From Pseudomonas sp. PDM15 (GTDB lineage: Bacteria > Pseudomonadota > Gammaproteobacteria > Pseudomonadales > Pseudomonadaceae), in contig NZ_JACVAA010000004.1 in the NCBI RefSeq assembly GCF_014851565.1, forward strand, positions 620,001-684,000: a stretch of DNA of 64,000 nucleotides, given 5' to 3'. Shown piece by piece: positions 32,630 to 42,463 of the stretch. The stretch's first letter is position 1, and every line of letters begins with the position of its first letter. The notes below the pieces were generated by a model. The model did no database searches, was not told the origin of the DNA, and worked only from the letters and a program-made list of their open reading frames with translations. The position numbers and the translations under genes are program-made.

Positions 32630-32652
32630 CAGCGCCTGAAGTGGTTTGATGA

Positions 32653-34080
<1,428 letters not shown>

Positions 34081-34107
34081 TCCTCGGCGCCCCATCCCGG
34101 GGCGTCT

Positions 34108-34131
34108 GCGCGGCTAGCCTGCTAGCCGCGC
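34108..34131 (+). terminator. Hairpin after gltD
   Basis: A perfect 10-bp stem gcgcggctag/ctagccgcgc has a 4-base loop, 28 bases after the gltD stop, preceded by a smaller cgcccc/ggggcg stem. There is no clean T run after it, only the pyrimidine-rich aactctctcttcct, so it may be a weak terminator or an mRNA 3'-end stabiliser. Confidence 0.5.
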
Positions 34132-34305
34132 GGATCAACTCTCTCTTCCTAAGCTTCCCCAAGGCCCCGCCGCTCGTACCCGGTGCACTTGCCTGCACGC
34201 GCGGTACATGGCCGTCGTGTGCCTGGTACGACTCCTGCTTCGCTTCCTCTCGCATCCATCCGGCTCGCCATCTGGCGAGGCCCATGACCCGCGTGAGGAC
34301 TACCC

Positions 34306-34746
34306 ATGGACAAGCAGCAAATGAGCACGGCCATCATCCAGGCCCGCCAGCGTCTCGGCATCAGCTGGGCCGAACTGGCCCGCACCATCGAGATGTCACC
34401 GGTGTGGACCACCTCGGCCTGCCTCGGCATGAACAGCATGCCGGCCGACAAGGCCGAAGCCCTGTGCCGCGCGCTGGACCTGCCCGGCGAGGTCGCCCTG
34501 GCCCTGCAGGCCTTCCCGCACAAGCACTGGGACAAGACGGTGCCGACCGATCCGCTGGTGTACCGCTTCTACGAGATGATCAATGTCTACGGTGACACCA
34601 TCAAGGAGCTGATCCAGGAGGAGTTCGGCGACGGCATCATGAGCGCCATCGACTTCAGCATGGATATCTCGCGGGTCGCCGACCCCAAGGGCGACCGCGT
34701 ACAGATAGTGCTCAACGGCAAGTTTCTGCCTTACAAGGCCTGGTGA
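34306..34746 (+). CDS. cynS: Cyanase (cyanate hydratase)
   Basis: This 146-residue enzyme converts cyanate and bicarbonate to ammonia and CO2. The N-terminal helix-turn-helix-like domain (1-75) and the C-terminal catalytic domain are complete. Arg87, Glu90 and Ser113 sit in YRFYEMINVYG and IMSAIDFS, the same spacing as E. coli Arg96, Glu99 and Ser122. A gagga ribosome-binding site precedes the ATG. It stands alone: no cynT carbonic anhydrase, no cyanate/nitrate transporter and no cynR regulator adjoin it. The ctcgcca/tggcgag dyad at 34264-34279 lies just upstream. Ammonia produced here could feed the adjacent glutamate synthase route (inference). Confidence 0.96.
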   Translation: MDKQQMSTAIIQARQRLGISWAELARTIEMSPVWTTSACLGMNSMPADKAEALCRALDLPGEVALALQAFPHKHWDKTVPTDPLVYRFYEMINVYGDTIKELIQEEFGDGIMSAIDFSMDISRVADPKGDRVQIVLNGKFLPYKAW

Positions 34747-34774
34747 CGCCGGCGCGGCATAAGGTCGCGATAGA

Positions 34775-34804
34775 CAAAAGGCACGGCACTCGCCGTGCCT
34801 TTTG
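34775..34804 (+). terminator. Intrinsic terminator of cynS
   Basis: A perfect 13-bp stem (34775-34787 with 34792-34804) with a 4-base loop is followed by tttttggg. It begins 28 bases after the cynS stop and is a textbook terminator. Confidence 0.9.
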
Positions 34805-34961
34805 TTTTTGGGTCTGCGAAAATGCCCGCACTTTTTCTGCGCCACGGTGCGCGGCGCCCCTGTGATCCGGGGCCCGCCCGGAGGAGGGGGACGCCACTGG
34901 CCGACTCCCGCACAATCCCCCGCCGTTAAGTTTCCCTGCCGTATTTCCAGGAACCCTGCCG

Positions 34962-36032
34962 ATGTCCGCCCTGAAGAACGACCGTTTCCTGCGCGCCCTG
35001 CTCAAGCAGCCCGTCGACGTCACCCCGGTGTGGATGATGCGCCAGGCCGGCCGTTACCTGCCGGAGTACCGTGCCACCCGCGCCAAGGCAGGTGACTTCG
35101 TCAGCCTGATGAAGAACCCCGAACTGGCCTGCGAAGTCACCATCCAGCCGCTGGACCGCTACCCGCAGCTGGATGCGGCAATCCTGTTCTCCGACATCCT
35201 CACCATCCCCGACGCCATGGGCCAGGGCCTGTACTTCGAGACTGGCGAAGGTCCGCGCTTCAAGAAGGTCATTAGCTCGCTGGCCGATATCGAGGCCCTG
35301 CCGATCCCCGATCCGGAGAAGGACCTGGGCTACGTGATGGACGGCGTGCGCAATATCCGCCGCGAGCTGAACGGCCGCGTGCCGCTGATCGGCTTCTCCG
35401 GCAGCCCCTGGACCCTGGCCACCTACATGGTCGAGGGCGGCTCCAGCCGCGACTTCCGCAAGTCCAAGGCGATGCTCTACGACAATCCGCAGGCCATGCA
35501 CGCCCTCCTCGACAAGCTGGCCCGGTCGGTCACCGCCTACCTCAACGGCCAGATCCGCGCCGGTGCCCAGGCCGTGCAGATCTTCGACTCCTGGGGGGGC
35601 GCGCTGTCGGCCGCGGCCTATCAGGAGTTCTCCCTGCGCTACATGAAGCAGATCGTCGACGGCCTGATCCGCGAGCACGATGGTCGCCGCGTACCGGTGA
35701 TCCTGTTCACCAAGGGCGGCGGCCTGTGGCTGGAGTCCATGGCCGAGACCGGCGCCGAGGCCCTGGGCCTGGACTGGACCTGCGATATCGGCAGCGCCCG
35801 CGCCCGCGTCGGCAGCAAGGTGGCCCTGCAGGGCAATATGGACCCTGCGGTGCTCTATGCGAAACCCGAGGCCATTCGCGCCGAGGTGGCGCGCATCCTG
35901 GCCAGCTTCGGCCAGGGCAGCGGTCAGGTGTTCAACCTCGGCCACGGCATTACCCCGGAAGTCGATCCGCAGCATGCCAAGGCCTTCTTCGAGGCTGTGC
36001 ACGAGCTCTCGGCGCAATACCACCAGCAGTAA
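34962..36032 (+). CDS. hemE: Uroporphyrinogen decarboxylase
   Basis: This 356-residue enzyme removes four carboxyl groups from uroporphyrinogen III in heme synthesis. The signature [16 protein letters not shown] is at residues 22-37, the catalytic-pocket LFSDIL follows near 75, and [17 protein letters not shown] near 145. Length and start ([17 protein letters not shown]) are standard. It is bounded by terminators on both sides and is probably transcribed alone. Confidence 0.97.
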   Translation: MSALKNDRFLRALLKQPVDVTPVWMMRQAGRYLPEYRATRAKAGDFVSLMKNPELACEVTIQPLDRYPQLDAAILFSDILTIPDAMGQGLYFETGEGPRFKKVISSLADIEALPIPDPEKDLGYVMDGVRNIRRELNGRVPLIGFSGSPWTLATYMVEGGSSRDFRKSKAMLYDNPQAMHALLDKLARSVTAYLNGQIRAGAQAVQIFDSWGGALSAAAYQEFSLRYMKQIVDGLIREHDGRRVPVILFTKGGGLWLESMAETGAEALGLDWTCDIGSARARVGSKVALQGNMDPAVLYAKPEAIRAEVARILASFGQGSGQVFNLGHGITPEVDPQHAKAFFEAVHELSAQYHQQ

Positions 36033-36034
36033 CG

Positions 36035-36060
36035 ACAAGGGCCGCAAATGCGGCCCTTGT
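36035..36060. terminator. Terminator between hemE and the convergent lipoprotein gene
   Basis: An 11-bp perfect stem acaagggccgc/gcggcccttgt with loop aaat starts three bases after the hemE stop and is followed by gctttc. It can also serve the leftward gene ending at 36106. Confidence 0.8.
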
Positions 36061-36105
36061 GCTTTCTACCCTTCTCCCACTGGAAGATAGGGCTCTGGCC
36101 CCCGC

Positions 36106-36546
36106 TCAGCGCCCCTGGTTGTCCGCATCGGCCAGCAACTGGTCGATCACCGGAGTCATCTTGGTTTCCGTACTCTGATACTTCTTGACCGCCAGCAGGC
36201 CGCGGCCACGGAAGCGGTAGTAGGCACTGGCCAGCTGGCGCCCGTCGGCATCGCGGATACGCAGTTCGGCCAGCGACAGATAGGTGACCACCGACCAGGA
36301 GCGCCGCGCCGTATAGCTGAGCACCTGCGGGCAGCCGCTGGCGGGGATCTGCTTGTAAAGGCGGGTGTCGATGCCGTGGCGAGCGAAGCCACGCTGCAGG
36401 GTGCCGAGGAAGTCGTCCACCTGTACCTCGGGGTTCTCTTCGATGCACACCGAGTCGAGCGGTGTCTTCAGCGGCTCCACGCGGATCGTGGTGCAGGCAC
36501 CGGTGAGGGCGATGAGCGGCAACAGCAGGCACAGGCGCAGCGACAT
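36106..36546 (-). CDS. Small outer-membrane-type lipoprotein, function unknown
   Basis: This 146-residue protein has a signal peptide and the lipobox LTGAC, so Cys18 is lipidated. The following Thr-Thr does not signal inner-membrane retention. The body has CIEENPEV near 35 and a C-terminal basic segment (YYRFRGRGLLAVKKYQSTETKM). Similar short lipoproteins are common in gammaproteobacteria without a known role. It stands between hemE and the tail of the aryl polyene operon, about 200 bases downstream of the next leftward gene, and may not belong to that cluster. Confidence 0.8.
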   Translation of the reverse strand: MSLRLCLLLPLIALTGACTTIRVEPLKTPLDSVCIEENPEVQVDDFLGTLQRGFARHGIDTRLYKQIPASGCPQVLSYTARRSWSVVTYLSLAELRIRDADGRQLASAYYRFRGRGLLAVKKYQSTETKMTPVIDQLLADADNQGR

Positions 36547-36744
36547 GCGGTGATCCTCGAAAGGGCCGCATTTGAATTGCGGATGCGCCCGGAATGGGGA
36601 GCCGGTCCAAGCCGGCTGAGTAGCAACGATCTCGCGAGCTAGCGCCAGGCTAGGCGAAGACGGGCGAGGGCGCGCAGTTTACGAGGTGTAAATGAGCAAC
36701 CCGAGCCCGGCTTCAACAACGCCTGGCCGACGCGCAGCAGATCG

Positions 36745-37182
36745 TTACTTGACGTTGGCCAGATCGGCCTTCAGGGCAACACCGGCCATGATCGCGCCAG
36801 CGTGGCACTCGTACTTCTGCGTGTCGGAGTAGACCACGTTCTTGTAGTTGCTGACGATGTTGACCACGGCGTTGGCACCGGCCTGCTTGGCGGCGTTCTG
36901 CATGCGGATCAGCGCGGACTGCAGGGCCCAGGAGCAGGCGCCTTCGTCGCTCTTGTTGAAGGCGTTGGTCTTCTGGCTGGTGGTCACGCCGGACTTCACG
37001 ACGCTGGCCTTGACCGGGTTGCCGGCCAGGTAGAACTTCACGCTGCCATCCAGGCGCCCGGCGTTCAGGGCTTCCTGCACGGCCTGCTCGAACGGCAGAA
37101 AGTGGGTGGTGTCACGTGCCTGGCTGATGCCCGGGATAACAGCGAAGAGCAGGGCGGCCAGGGTCCAGTTTTTCAGTTTCAT
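36745..37182 (-). CDS. Exported protein of the family often mis-named excinuclease ATPase subunit
   Basis: This 145-residue secreted protein has a signal peptide MKLKNWTLAALLFAVIPGISQA. The mature part has a conserved GACSWALQSALIRMQNAAKQAGANAVVNI region and two cysteines that may pair (about 81 and 125). It has no ATPase motif, so the common excinuclease name is misleading. Its fold recalls heavy-metal-binding YbjQ/RcsF-type domains that detect or repair envelope change (inference). It starts 21 bases after the preceding lipoprotein stop and is likely the last gene of the aryl polyene transcript. Confidence 0.75.
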   Translation of the reverse strand: MKLKNWTLAALLFAVIPGISQARDTTHFLPFEQAVQEALNAGRLDGSVKFYLAGNPVKASVVKSGVTTSQKTNAFNKSDEGACSWALQSALIRMQNAAKQAGANAVVNIVSNYKNVVYSDTQKYECHAGAIMAGVALKADLANVK

Positions 37183-37203
37183 GGTCGTCTCCTTGACGAA
37201 AGG

Positions 37204-37602
37204 TCACGGGGTTGGGGGAAGGTTGAGCTGGTGTTCGATCTCTAGCTTGAGGTATTTCACCCAGCGATTGTAGGTGCGGTGAATCTTGCCGTTCTTGTAC
37301 TCCAGGCCCTGGCTGCCGCGATAGCGGATGAAGATATCGCGCGGGTTGTAGTCGATGGTGATGGCCGCCTGGTGGCGCTCGCGCACCAGGATATCGGCCT
37401 GCACGCGGCCCGGCTGGACCTGGCCGACATGCCAGCGATAGGTGTTCAGGGCATTGAGAATGGCCTGCTCGATCTGCGGATCGCTGATGGCCGAGCCCGG
37501 CGGCAGCTCGATGGTCGGCGTGTCGACGGGCTGCAGCGTGCTGCAGGCGGCCAGGCCGGAGACGATCAGGCCGAGCAGGAGGGTGCGCAGTAGTGCGGGC
37601 AT
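37204..37602 (-). CDS. Small lipoprotein at the end of the aryl polyene cluster
   Basis: This 132-residue lipoprotein has the signal peptide MPALLRTLLLGLIVSGLAAC with Cys20 lipidated. The mature chain is a short alpha/beta domain (SDPQIEQAILNALNTYRWHVGQVQPGRVQADI) that may bind hydrophobic or envelope ligands. The frame runs far upstream through apeR, but only the ATG at 37602 gives a signal peptide. It lies 23 bases after the apeR stop, on the same strand, so it is probably in the operon and may help deliver or seat the pigment at the outer membrane (inference). Confidence 0.8.
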   Translation of the reverse strand: MPALLRTLLLGLIVSGLAACSTLQPVDTPTIELPPGSAISDPQIEQAILNALNTYRWHVGQVQPGRVQADILVRERHQAAITIDYNPRDIFIRYRGSQGLEYKNGKIHRTYNRWVKYLKLEIEHQLNLPPTP

Positions 37603-37625
37603 GGGGGACTTCCTTGTGTCTGCGC

Positions 37626-38852
37626 TCAGTTCCAGCGCTTGAAGATCAGCGAGGTATTCACCCCGCCGAAGGCGAAGTTGTTGTTCATCACGTACTGGTG
37701 GCTCATCTGGCGGAACTCGCCGCGCAGGTAGTCCAGCTCGCCGCATTCCGGGTCCACGTTGTCCAGGTTCAGCGTGTGGACATAGCTGTCGCTGTTCATC
37801 ATCTCGATGCTGAACCAGGACTCCAGCGCGCCGCAGGCGCCCAGGGTGTGGCCGAAGAAGCTCTTCTGCGAGCTGATCGGCATCTGCGGGCCGAACAGGC
37901 TGCTGGTGGCCAGGCTCTCGGCCACGTCGCCCTGGGCGGTGGCGGTGCCGTGGCCGTTGACGTAGCCGATGGCAGAGGGCGCAAGGCCCGCGTCCTCCAG
38001 GGCCAGCTCCATGGCGCCGCGCATGGTCGCCTGCTCCGGCTTGGTGGCGTGGATGCCGTCGGAGTTGCAGCCGAAGCCGACGATCTCGGCGTGGATGGTC
38101 GCACCGCGCGCCAGCGCGTGTTCCAGCTCCTCCAGCACCAGGATGCCGGCACCCTCGCCGATCACCAGGCCGTCGCGACCGGCGTCGTAGGGACGTGGCG
38201 ACAGGTGCGGGGTTTCGTTCTTCAGGCTGGTGGCGTACAGCGCGTCGAACACCATGGCCTCGGTCGGGCACAGCTCCTCGGCGCCGCCGGCCAGCATCAT
38301 CTTCAGGCGGCCGAACTTGATCGCCTCGTAGGCATAGCCGATACCCTGGCTGCCGCTGGTGCAGGCGCTGGAGGTGGGGATCAGGCGGCCCTTGAGGCCG
38401 AAGAAGATGCTGATATTGGCCGCCGTGGTGTGCGGCATCATGCGGATATAGGAGTTGGCGTTAAGGCCATCGGCGACCGAGTTGAGCAGCATATTGCCGA
38501 ATGCCTTGATCTCGTCGGTGCTGCCGGTGGACGAGCCGCAAGCCACGCCCATACGGCCATCGGCGATGCATGGGGCGCCGAGCAGGCCGGCGTGCTCCAG
38601 GGCGCGCTCGGCGGCGTATACCGCCAGTTTGGAAACCCGGCCCATGCTGCGGGTCTGCTTGCGCGTCCAGTGCTTGGGCTGGACGAAATCGTCCACCGGA
38701 CCACCCAGGCGGGTGTTCAACTCGGTGAAGCGATCCCACTCGTCCATGCGGCGGATGCCGCTGCGGCCTTCCTTGAAGGCGGCCGAGATGGTCGGCCAGT
38801 CGCTGCCCAGCGAGGTGATACCGGCCATGCCGGTGACGACTACACGTTTCAT
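37626..38852 (-). CDS. apeR: Beta-ketoacyl-ACP synthase, ApeR-like
   Basis: This is a 408-residue FabF-type condensing enzyme of the aryl polyene cluster. The start is ATG 38852 (MKRVVVTGMAGITSLG), overlapping the TGA of the upstream ketoreductase. The catalytic triad is Cys164 (SSACTSGSQG), His301 (NGHGTAT) and His335 (FFGHTLGAC), so it should be active, unlike the chain-length factor at the other end of the cluster. In APE systems the second ketosynthase is thought to assist priming or elongation. The exact role here is inferred. Confidence 0.9.
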   Translation of the reverse strand: MKRVVVTGMAGITSLGSDWPTISAAFKEGRSGIRRMDEWDRFTELNTRLGGPVDDFVQPKHWTRKQTRSMGRVSKLAVYAAERALEHAGLLGAPCIADGRMGVACGSSTGSTDEIKAFGNMLLNSVADGLNANSYIRMMPHTTAANISIFFGLKGRLIPTSSACTSGSQGIGYAYEAIKFGRLKMMLAGGAEELCPTEAMVFDALYATSLKNETPHLSPRPYDAGRDGLVIGEGAGILVLEELEHALARGATIHAEIVGFGCNSDGIHATKPEQATMRGAMELALEDAGLAPSAIGYVNGHGTATAQGDVAESLATSSLFGPQMPISSQKSFFGHTLGACGALESWFSIEMMNSDSYVHTLNLDNVDPECGELDYLRGEFRQMSHQYVMNNNFAFGGVNTSLIFKRWN

Positions 38853-39580
38853 CAGCACAAACCACCGTTCACCGCGAGGACCTGGCGGGTAATGTACGCT
38901 GCCTCCTCGGACATCAGGAAATTCACTGCCCCGGCCACTTCTTCGGGCGTGCCCATGCGCGCGGCCGGAATCATCTTGAGAATCTCGTCCACCGGCACCT
39001 GCTCGTCGAGGATCTCGGTGTCGATCAGTCCCGGCGCCACGCAATTGACCGTGATCTTGCGCTTGCCCAGCTCGATGGCCAGGGCTTTGGCGGCGCCGAT
39101 CACGCCGGCCTTGGAGGCGCTGTAGTTGACCTGGCCGCGGTTGCCGATCAGCCCGGAGACCGAGGTGATGCAGACGATGCGCCCGGCCTTGCGGCGGCGA
39201 ATCATCGGCATGGTCAGCGGGTGCAGCACGTTATAGAAACCGTCCAGGTTGGTGCGCAGCACCTGGTCCCAGTCCTCGTCGGTCAGCGCCGGGAAGGCGC
39301 CGTCGCGGGTCAGGCCGGCGTTGCACACCACGCCGTAGTAAGCACCGTGCTGCTCGACGTCGGCCTCCAGCGCCGCGCGGCAGGCGGCGCGGTCGGACAC
39401 GTCGAACTGCAGGATGCGCGCCTGCTGGCCGAGCTCGGCGATCTGCGCCTGCACAGCCTCGGCCTCATCGCGACGCGAGCGGCAGTGCAGGACGATGTCG
39501 TAACCGGAGCGGGCCAGGCGCAGGGCGATGGACCTGCCGATGCCGCGGCTGGAGCCGGTGACCAGAATGGTTTCAGTCAT
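38852..39580 (-). CDS. apeQ: 3-ketoacyl-ACP reductase, ApeQ-like
   Basis: This 242-residue short-chain dehydrogenase reduces the beta-keto group during polyene chain extension. The nucleotide-binding motif GSSRGIG is at 9-15, the catalytic Ser140, Tyr153 and Lys157 (YSASK) are present, and NAG lies at 87-89. The ATG at 39580 overlaps the dehydratase stop by four bases (ATGA). It is flanked by KS and DH genes in the conserved apeO-P-Q-R order. Confidence 0.93.
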   Translation of the reverse strand: MTETILVTGSSRGIGRSIALRLARSGYDIVLHCRSRRDEAEAVQAQIAELGQQARILQFDVSDRAACRAALEADVEQHGAYYGVVCNAGLTRDGAFPALTDEDWDQVLRTNLDGFYNVLHPLTMPMIRRRKAGRIVCITSVSGLIGNRGQVNYSASKAGVIGAAKALAIELGKRKITVNCVAPGLIDTEILDEQVPVDEILKMIPAARMGTPEEVAGAVNFLMSEEAAYITRQVLAVNGGLC

Positions 39581-40029
39581 TGCGATTGCTCTTGTAGATA
39601 GCTCGCCACTTCCGGCGGGCGGAACACATTGAGGCGCGCCTCGGCATGGATATCGGGGCCATCCAGATGGCACTCGAACACGCCCATGCCATTGTCGTCC
39701 TGCAGCGAGCGCAGGGCCTTGATGCGCAGCTCGGCACCGACCGGGAAGCGCTCGACGTTGCACTCGAACTTGCGGGTGCCGAGGAGGAAGCCAAGCTCCA
39801 CCGGCAGGCCGGCCTGGCGCGCCTGGCAGCCGGCGTAGGCGGCCACGCTCTGCGCCATCAGCTCGATGCCGACCCAGGCCGGCAGGCTGCCGTCGGCCTG
39901 GTTGAACAGGCCGCCGGGGCGCACGGTGAGACGGGTCTCGATGTCTTCGTCACCGAAGCTGACGACTTCGTCGATCAGGATCATGTCGCCGGCGTGCGGC
40001 ACCAGCTCGGCGATCGGCCACAGGCTCAT
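39577..40029 (-). CDS. apeP: Hotdog-fold dehydratase, ApeP-like
   Basis: This 150-residue FabZ/FabA-like 3-hydroxyacyl-ACP dehydratase forms the double bonds of the polyene. The segment IAELVPHAGDMILIDEVVSF corresponds to the FabZ active-site entrance, and the helix VGIELMAQSVAAYAGCQAR to the central hotdog helix. In the characterised system ApeP works as a heterodimer with ApeI. Here ApeI is represented by the C-terminal domain of the ligase fusion. It overlaps the genes on both sides by four bases. Confidence 0.88.
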   Translation of the reverse strand: MSLWPIAELVPHAGDMILIDEVVSFGDEDIETRLTVRPGGLFNQADGSLPAWVGIELMAQSVAAYAGCQARQAGLPVELGFLLGTRKFECNVERFPVGAELRIKALRSLQDDNGMGVFECHLDGPDIHAEARLNVFRPPEVASYLQEQSQ

Positions 40030-41243
40030 GGCGCATCCCCCACGATCAGCGCGACGTTATTGCCGCCGAAGGCGAAGGAGTTGCTCATCAGTCGGCGGCC
40101 ACTGCTGCGCGCCAGTTGATCACCGGCGCTTACCAGCTGCAGCGGCTCCAGCGCCGGATCAGTCTGACCATCCCACAGGTGTGGCGGCAGCAGGCCGTCG
40201 CGGTTGTGCTCGCTTAAGACGAGCCAGCAGAAGGCCGCCTCCAGTGCGCCGGCGGCGCCCAGAGTATGGCCGGTCAGCGGCTTGCTCGACGAGCAGGGCA
40301 CGCCGGCGGGGAACAGGCCGCGCACGGCCTGGCTCTCCATGGCGTCGTTGTGCGCCGTGGCGGTGCCGTGCAGGTTCAGGTAGTCGATATCGCTGGGCTG
40401 CAGGCCGGCGCTGGCCAGAGCCTTGTCCATCGCCGCGCGGGCGCCGCGGCCCTCGGGGTGCGGCGCGGAAATATGGTGCGCGTCGGAGGTGGCGCCGCCG
40501 CCGAGGAAGGCGATCGGGCTGCTCTCGCGGGTCATGAGGAACAGTGCGGCGCCCTCGCCGATATTGATGCCGTGGCGGTTCACCGAGAACGGATTGCACC
40601 GCTCGGCGGACACCGCTTCCAGCGCCGAGAAGCCGTTCAGGGTCAGGCGGCACAGGCTGTCCACGCCGCCGCAGATCACCGCGTCACACAGGCCTTGTTG
40701 CAGCAGGCGATGGGCGCTGAGCAGGGCGCGCGCGCTGGAAGTGCAGGCGGTGGACTGGCAGTACACCGGGCCGGCCAACTGCAGCCAGTCGGCGAGGAAG
40801 GTGGCCGGCGCGGCCATCTCCTGCTGGGCGTAGTCGTACTCGGTGGGCAGCTCGCCCTCGTGGAGGAAGCGGGCGATTCCGTCGCTGGCCTCGCGGATGC
40901 CCGAGGTGCTGGTACCCAGCACCAGGCCGACGCGAGCGGCGCCGTAGCGGGCTATGGCGGCCCGTAGCTCTGGTTCGATCTGCTGAGCGGCGGCCAGCAG
41001 CAGCTGGTTGTTGCGGCTATGGGCGGCCTCGAAGCCGGCGGGCATGGCCGGCAGGGCACTGTGTACGGCGCCGACGGTGAGGCGGCGGCCGGTGACCCAG
41101 CCGTCCTCGGCGCGCATGCCGGAGGCATCGCCGGCCAGCAGCGCGTCGGCCACCGCCTGCTTGCCTTCGCCCAGGGCGCACAGCAGGCCGAGGGCATTCA
41201 AATAGCTGGGCATGGGCGCGCCGGGCATTGTAGAGCGGGGCAT
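40026..41243 (-). CDS. apeO: Beta-ketoacyl-ACP synthase, ApeO-like (elongating ketosynthase)
   Basis: This 405-residue ketosynthase carries Cys167 (STACTSSAR), His293 (NLHGTAT) and His327 (PLTGHTLGAAG), the full catalytic set. It is expected to pair with the non-catalytic chain-length factor ApeC (238 residues, first gene of the cluster) as the elongation KS/CLF heterodimer. The ATG at 41243 overlaps the upstream TGA by one base; another ATG at codon 11 (MPSYLNALGL) would fit the family N-terminus equally well. Confidence 0.9.
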   Translation of the reverse strand: MPRSTMPGAPMPSYLNALGLLCALGEGKQAVADALLAGDASGMRAEDGWVTGRRLTVGAVHSALPAMPAGFEAAHSRNNQLLLAAAQQIEPELRAAIARYGAARVGLVLGTSTSGIREASDGIARFLHEGELPTEYDYAQQEMAAPATFLADWLQLAGPVYCQSTACTSSARALLSAHRLLQQGLCDAVICGGVDSLCRLTLNGFSALEAVSAERCNPFSVNRHGINIGEGAALFLMTRESSPIAFLGGGATSDAHHISAPHPEGRGARAAMDKALASAGLQPSDIDYLNLHGTATAHNDAMESQAVRGLFPAGVPCSSSKPLTGHTLGAAGALEAAFCWLVLSEHNRDGLLPPHLWDGQTDPALEPLQLVSAGDQLARSSGRRLMSNSFAFGGNNVALIVGDAP

Positions 41244-41740
41244 CAGTTGCCTTCTTCTTGGTTCAGCGCGCGCACCCGATAGCTCAGCTGCGGTGCGGCG
41301 AGGGTGAAGTCCAGTGCGGAACGGTAGCGGATTAGCCAGTCCGGGTTAAGCCGGCGCTGACCATCGGTGCCACGCTGCCAGCTGCCCTCGGGATAGGCGG
41401 TCAGCGCGTTATCGGCGGTGAGGGCGAACAGCAGGGCGGCGAACAGCTCGCGGGCCTCGGCATTCGGTGGCAGCAGGCCGTCGTTGCGCCACTCGCCATG
41501 CTCCAGCAGCTGGCGCGCCAGCGGAACGCCGAGCGGGTCGAACAACGACCAGCGCAGGGCCCGGCCTTCGGCCTGGATCACCAGCAGCCAGTCGCGCCGC
41601 TCGGAGTTCTGCGTGCGTTCGATCTGCAGGCTGATGGGCAGCCCGGTGGTCAATTCAGGGCTGCTCGCCGGCACGGGCGTGTGCCCGGCGCAGGCGCCGA
41701 GCAGCAGGGTCAGGGCAAGCAGCAGAACACGGCTCAGCAC
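41243..41740 (-). CDS. apeN: DUF3261-type lipoprotein of the aryl polyene cluster
   Basis: This 165-residue lipoprotein starts with GTG (MLSRVLLLALTLLLGACAG) and has lipobox LLGAC. The mature chain has no recognised catalytic motif. The position before the apeO-type ketosynthase and the pattern (QIERTQNSERRDWLLVIQAEG, then FDPLGVPLARQ) fit the DUF3261 lipoprotein regularly found in APE clusters, presumed to act in outer-membrane delivery of the lipid-linked pigment. It overlaps the methyltransferase by seven bases. Confidence 0.82.
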   Translation of the reverse strand: MLSRVLLLALTLLLGACAGHTPVPASSPELTTGLPISLQIERTQNSERRDWLLVIQAEGRALRWSLFDPLGVPLARQLLEHGEWRNDGLLPPNAEARELFAALLFALTADNALTAYPEGSWQRGTDGQRRLNPDWLIRYRSALDFTLAAPQLSYRVRALNQEEGN

Positions 41741-42447
41741 GGCTTGCGTGCCACCGCGTTGACCAGGGTCTCGTCGCGCTGGCCGAACGGCTTGGCCTTC
41801 ATGATGCCCCAGCGCTCGAGCAGGCCGAAGTCCTTGGAACGGCTCCACCACAGGTAGGGGTATGAGACGTTGCGTTCCTCGAACTGAAAGCCCTGCTGGC
41901 GCAGCATGCCCAGGTATTGCTCGGCGCTCTTCTGCACGTGCATCGGGTGGCGGAACAGCCAGCGGATCACCCAGGTGTCGATATAGAACTTGGTCGACTC
42001 GGCGAACAGCAGCAGGCCGCCCGGTTTCAGCACCCGCCAGAACTCGGCCAGGGCCTGCTCCTGTTCGACCAGGTGGTGGAAGGTCTGGTGGCAGAACAAG
42101 ATGTCGACGCAGGCGTCGGGCAGGTCGATGGCCGCACAGTCGCTGGCGATCAGCTGTACGTCGAGGCCCAGGCGCTCGGCCTCGGCGTGCGAGCAGTCGA
42201 GGCTGTGCGGGTCGGCATCCAGGCCGATCATGCGCGCCGGGGCGAAGGCCTCGTTGAGCAGGCCGAACGAGCGGCCCTGGCCGCAGCCGGCGTCGAGCAG
42301 CACCGGTGCTTGCGGCAGCGGTGCATCGATCAGGCGCTTGAGGTCGTTGATCGCCACGCGCAGCACATGGTGCTGCCAGACGTGGCTCTGCAGGAACCAG
42401 AAGCCGAAGCGGGTTTCCTCGACGTAGGTGGCGGCGGCGCGTTCCAT
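41734..42447 (-). CDS. SAM-dependent methyltransferase
   Basis: This 237-residue class I methyltransferase has the SAM motif LLDAGCGQGRSFG near 50 and the acidic residue of motif II in MIGLDADP. A post-motif segment FHHLVEQEQALAEFWRVLKPGG follows. The start is ATG 42447 (MERAAATYVEETRFGFWFLQ). Methyltransferases in APE clusters modify the aryl head ring (C- or O-methylation), so the pigment made here is likely methylated (inference). It lies 16 bases downstream of the flavoprotein gene. Confidence 0.88.
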   Translation of the reverse strand: MERAAATYVEETRFGFWFLQSHVWQHHVLRVAINDLKRLIDAPLPQAPVLLDAGCGQGRSFGLLNEAFAPARMIGLDADPHSLDCSHAEAERLGLDVQLIASDCAAIDLPDACVDILFCHQTFHHLVEQEQALAEFWRVLKPGGLLLFAESTKFYIDTWVIRWLFRHPMHVQKSAEQYLGMLRQQGFQFEERNVSYPYLWWSRSKDFGLLERWGIMKAKPFGQRDETLVNAVARKPC

Positions 42448-42463
42448 CGACAAATGCTCCTTA

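Noticed and set aside
36745..37182. Naming 36745-37182 an excinuclease ATPase subunit
   Set aside because: It is a secreted 145-residue protein with a signal peptide and no Walker motif, so the name is a database artefact.
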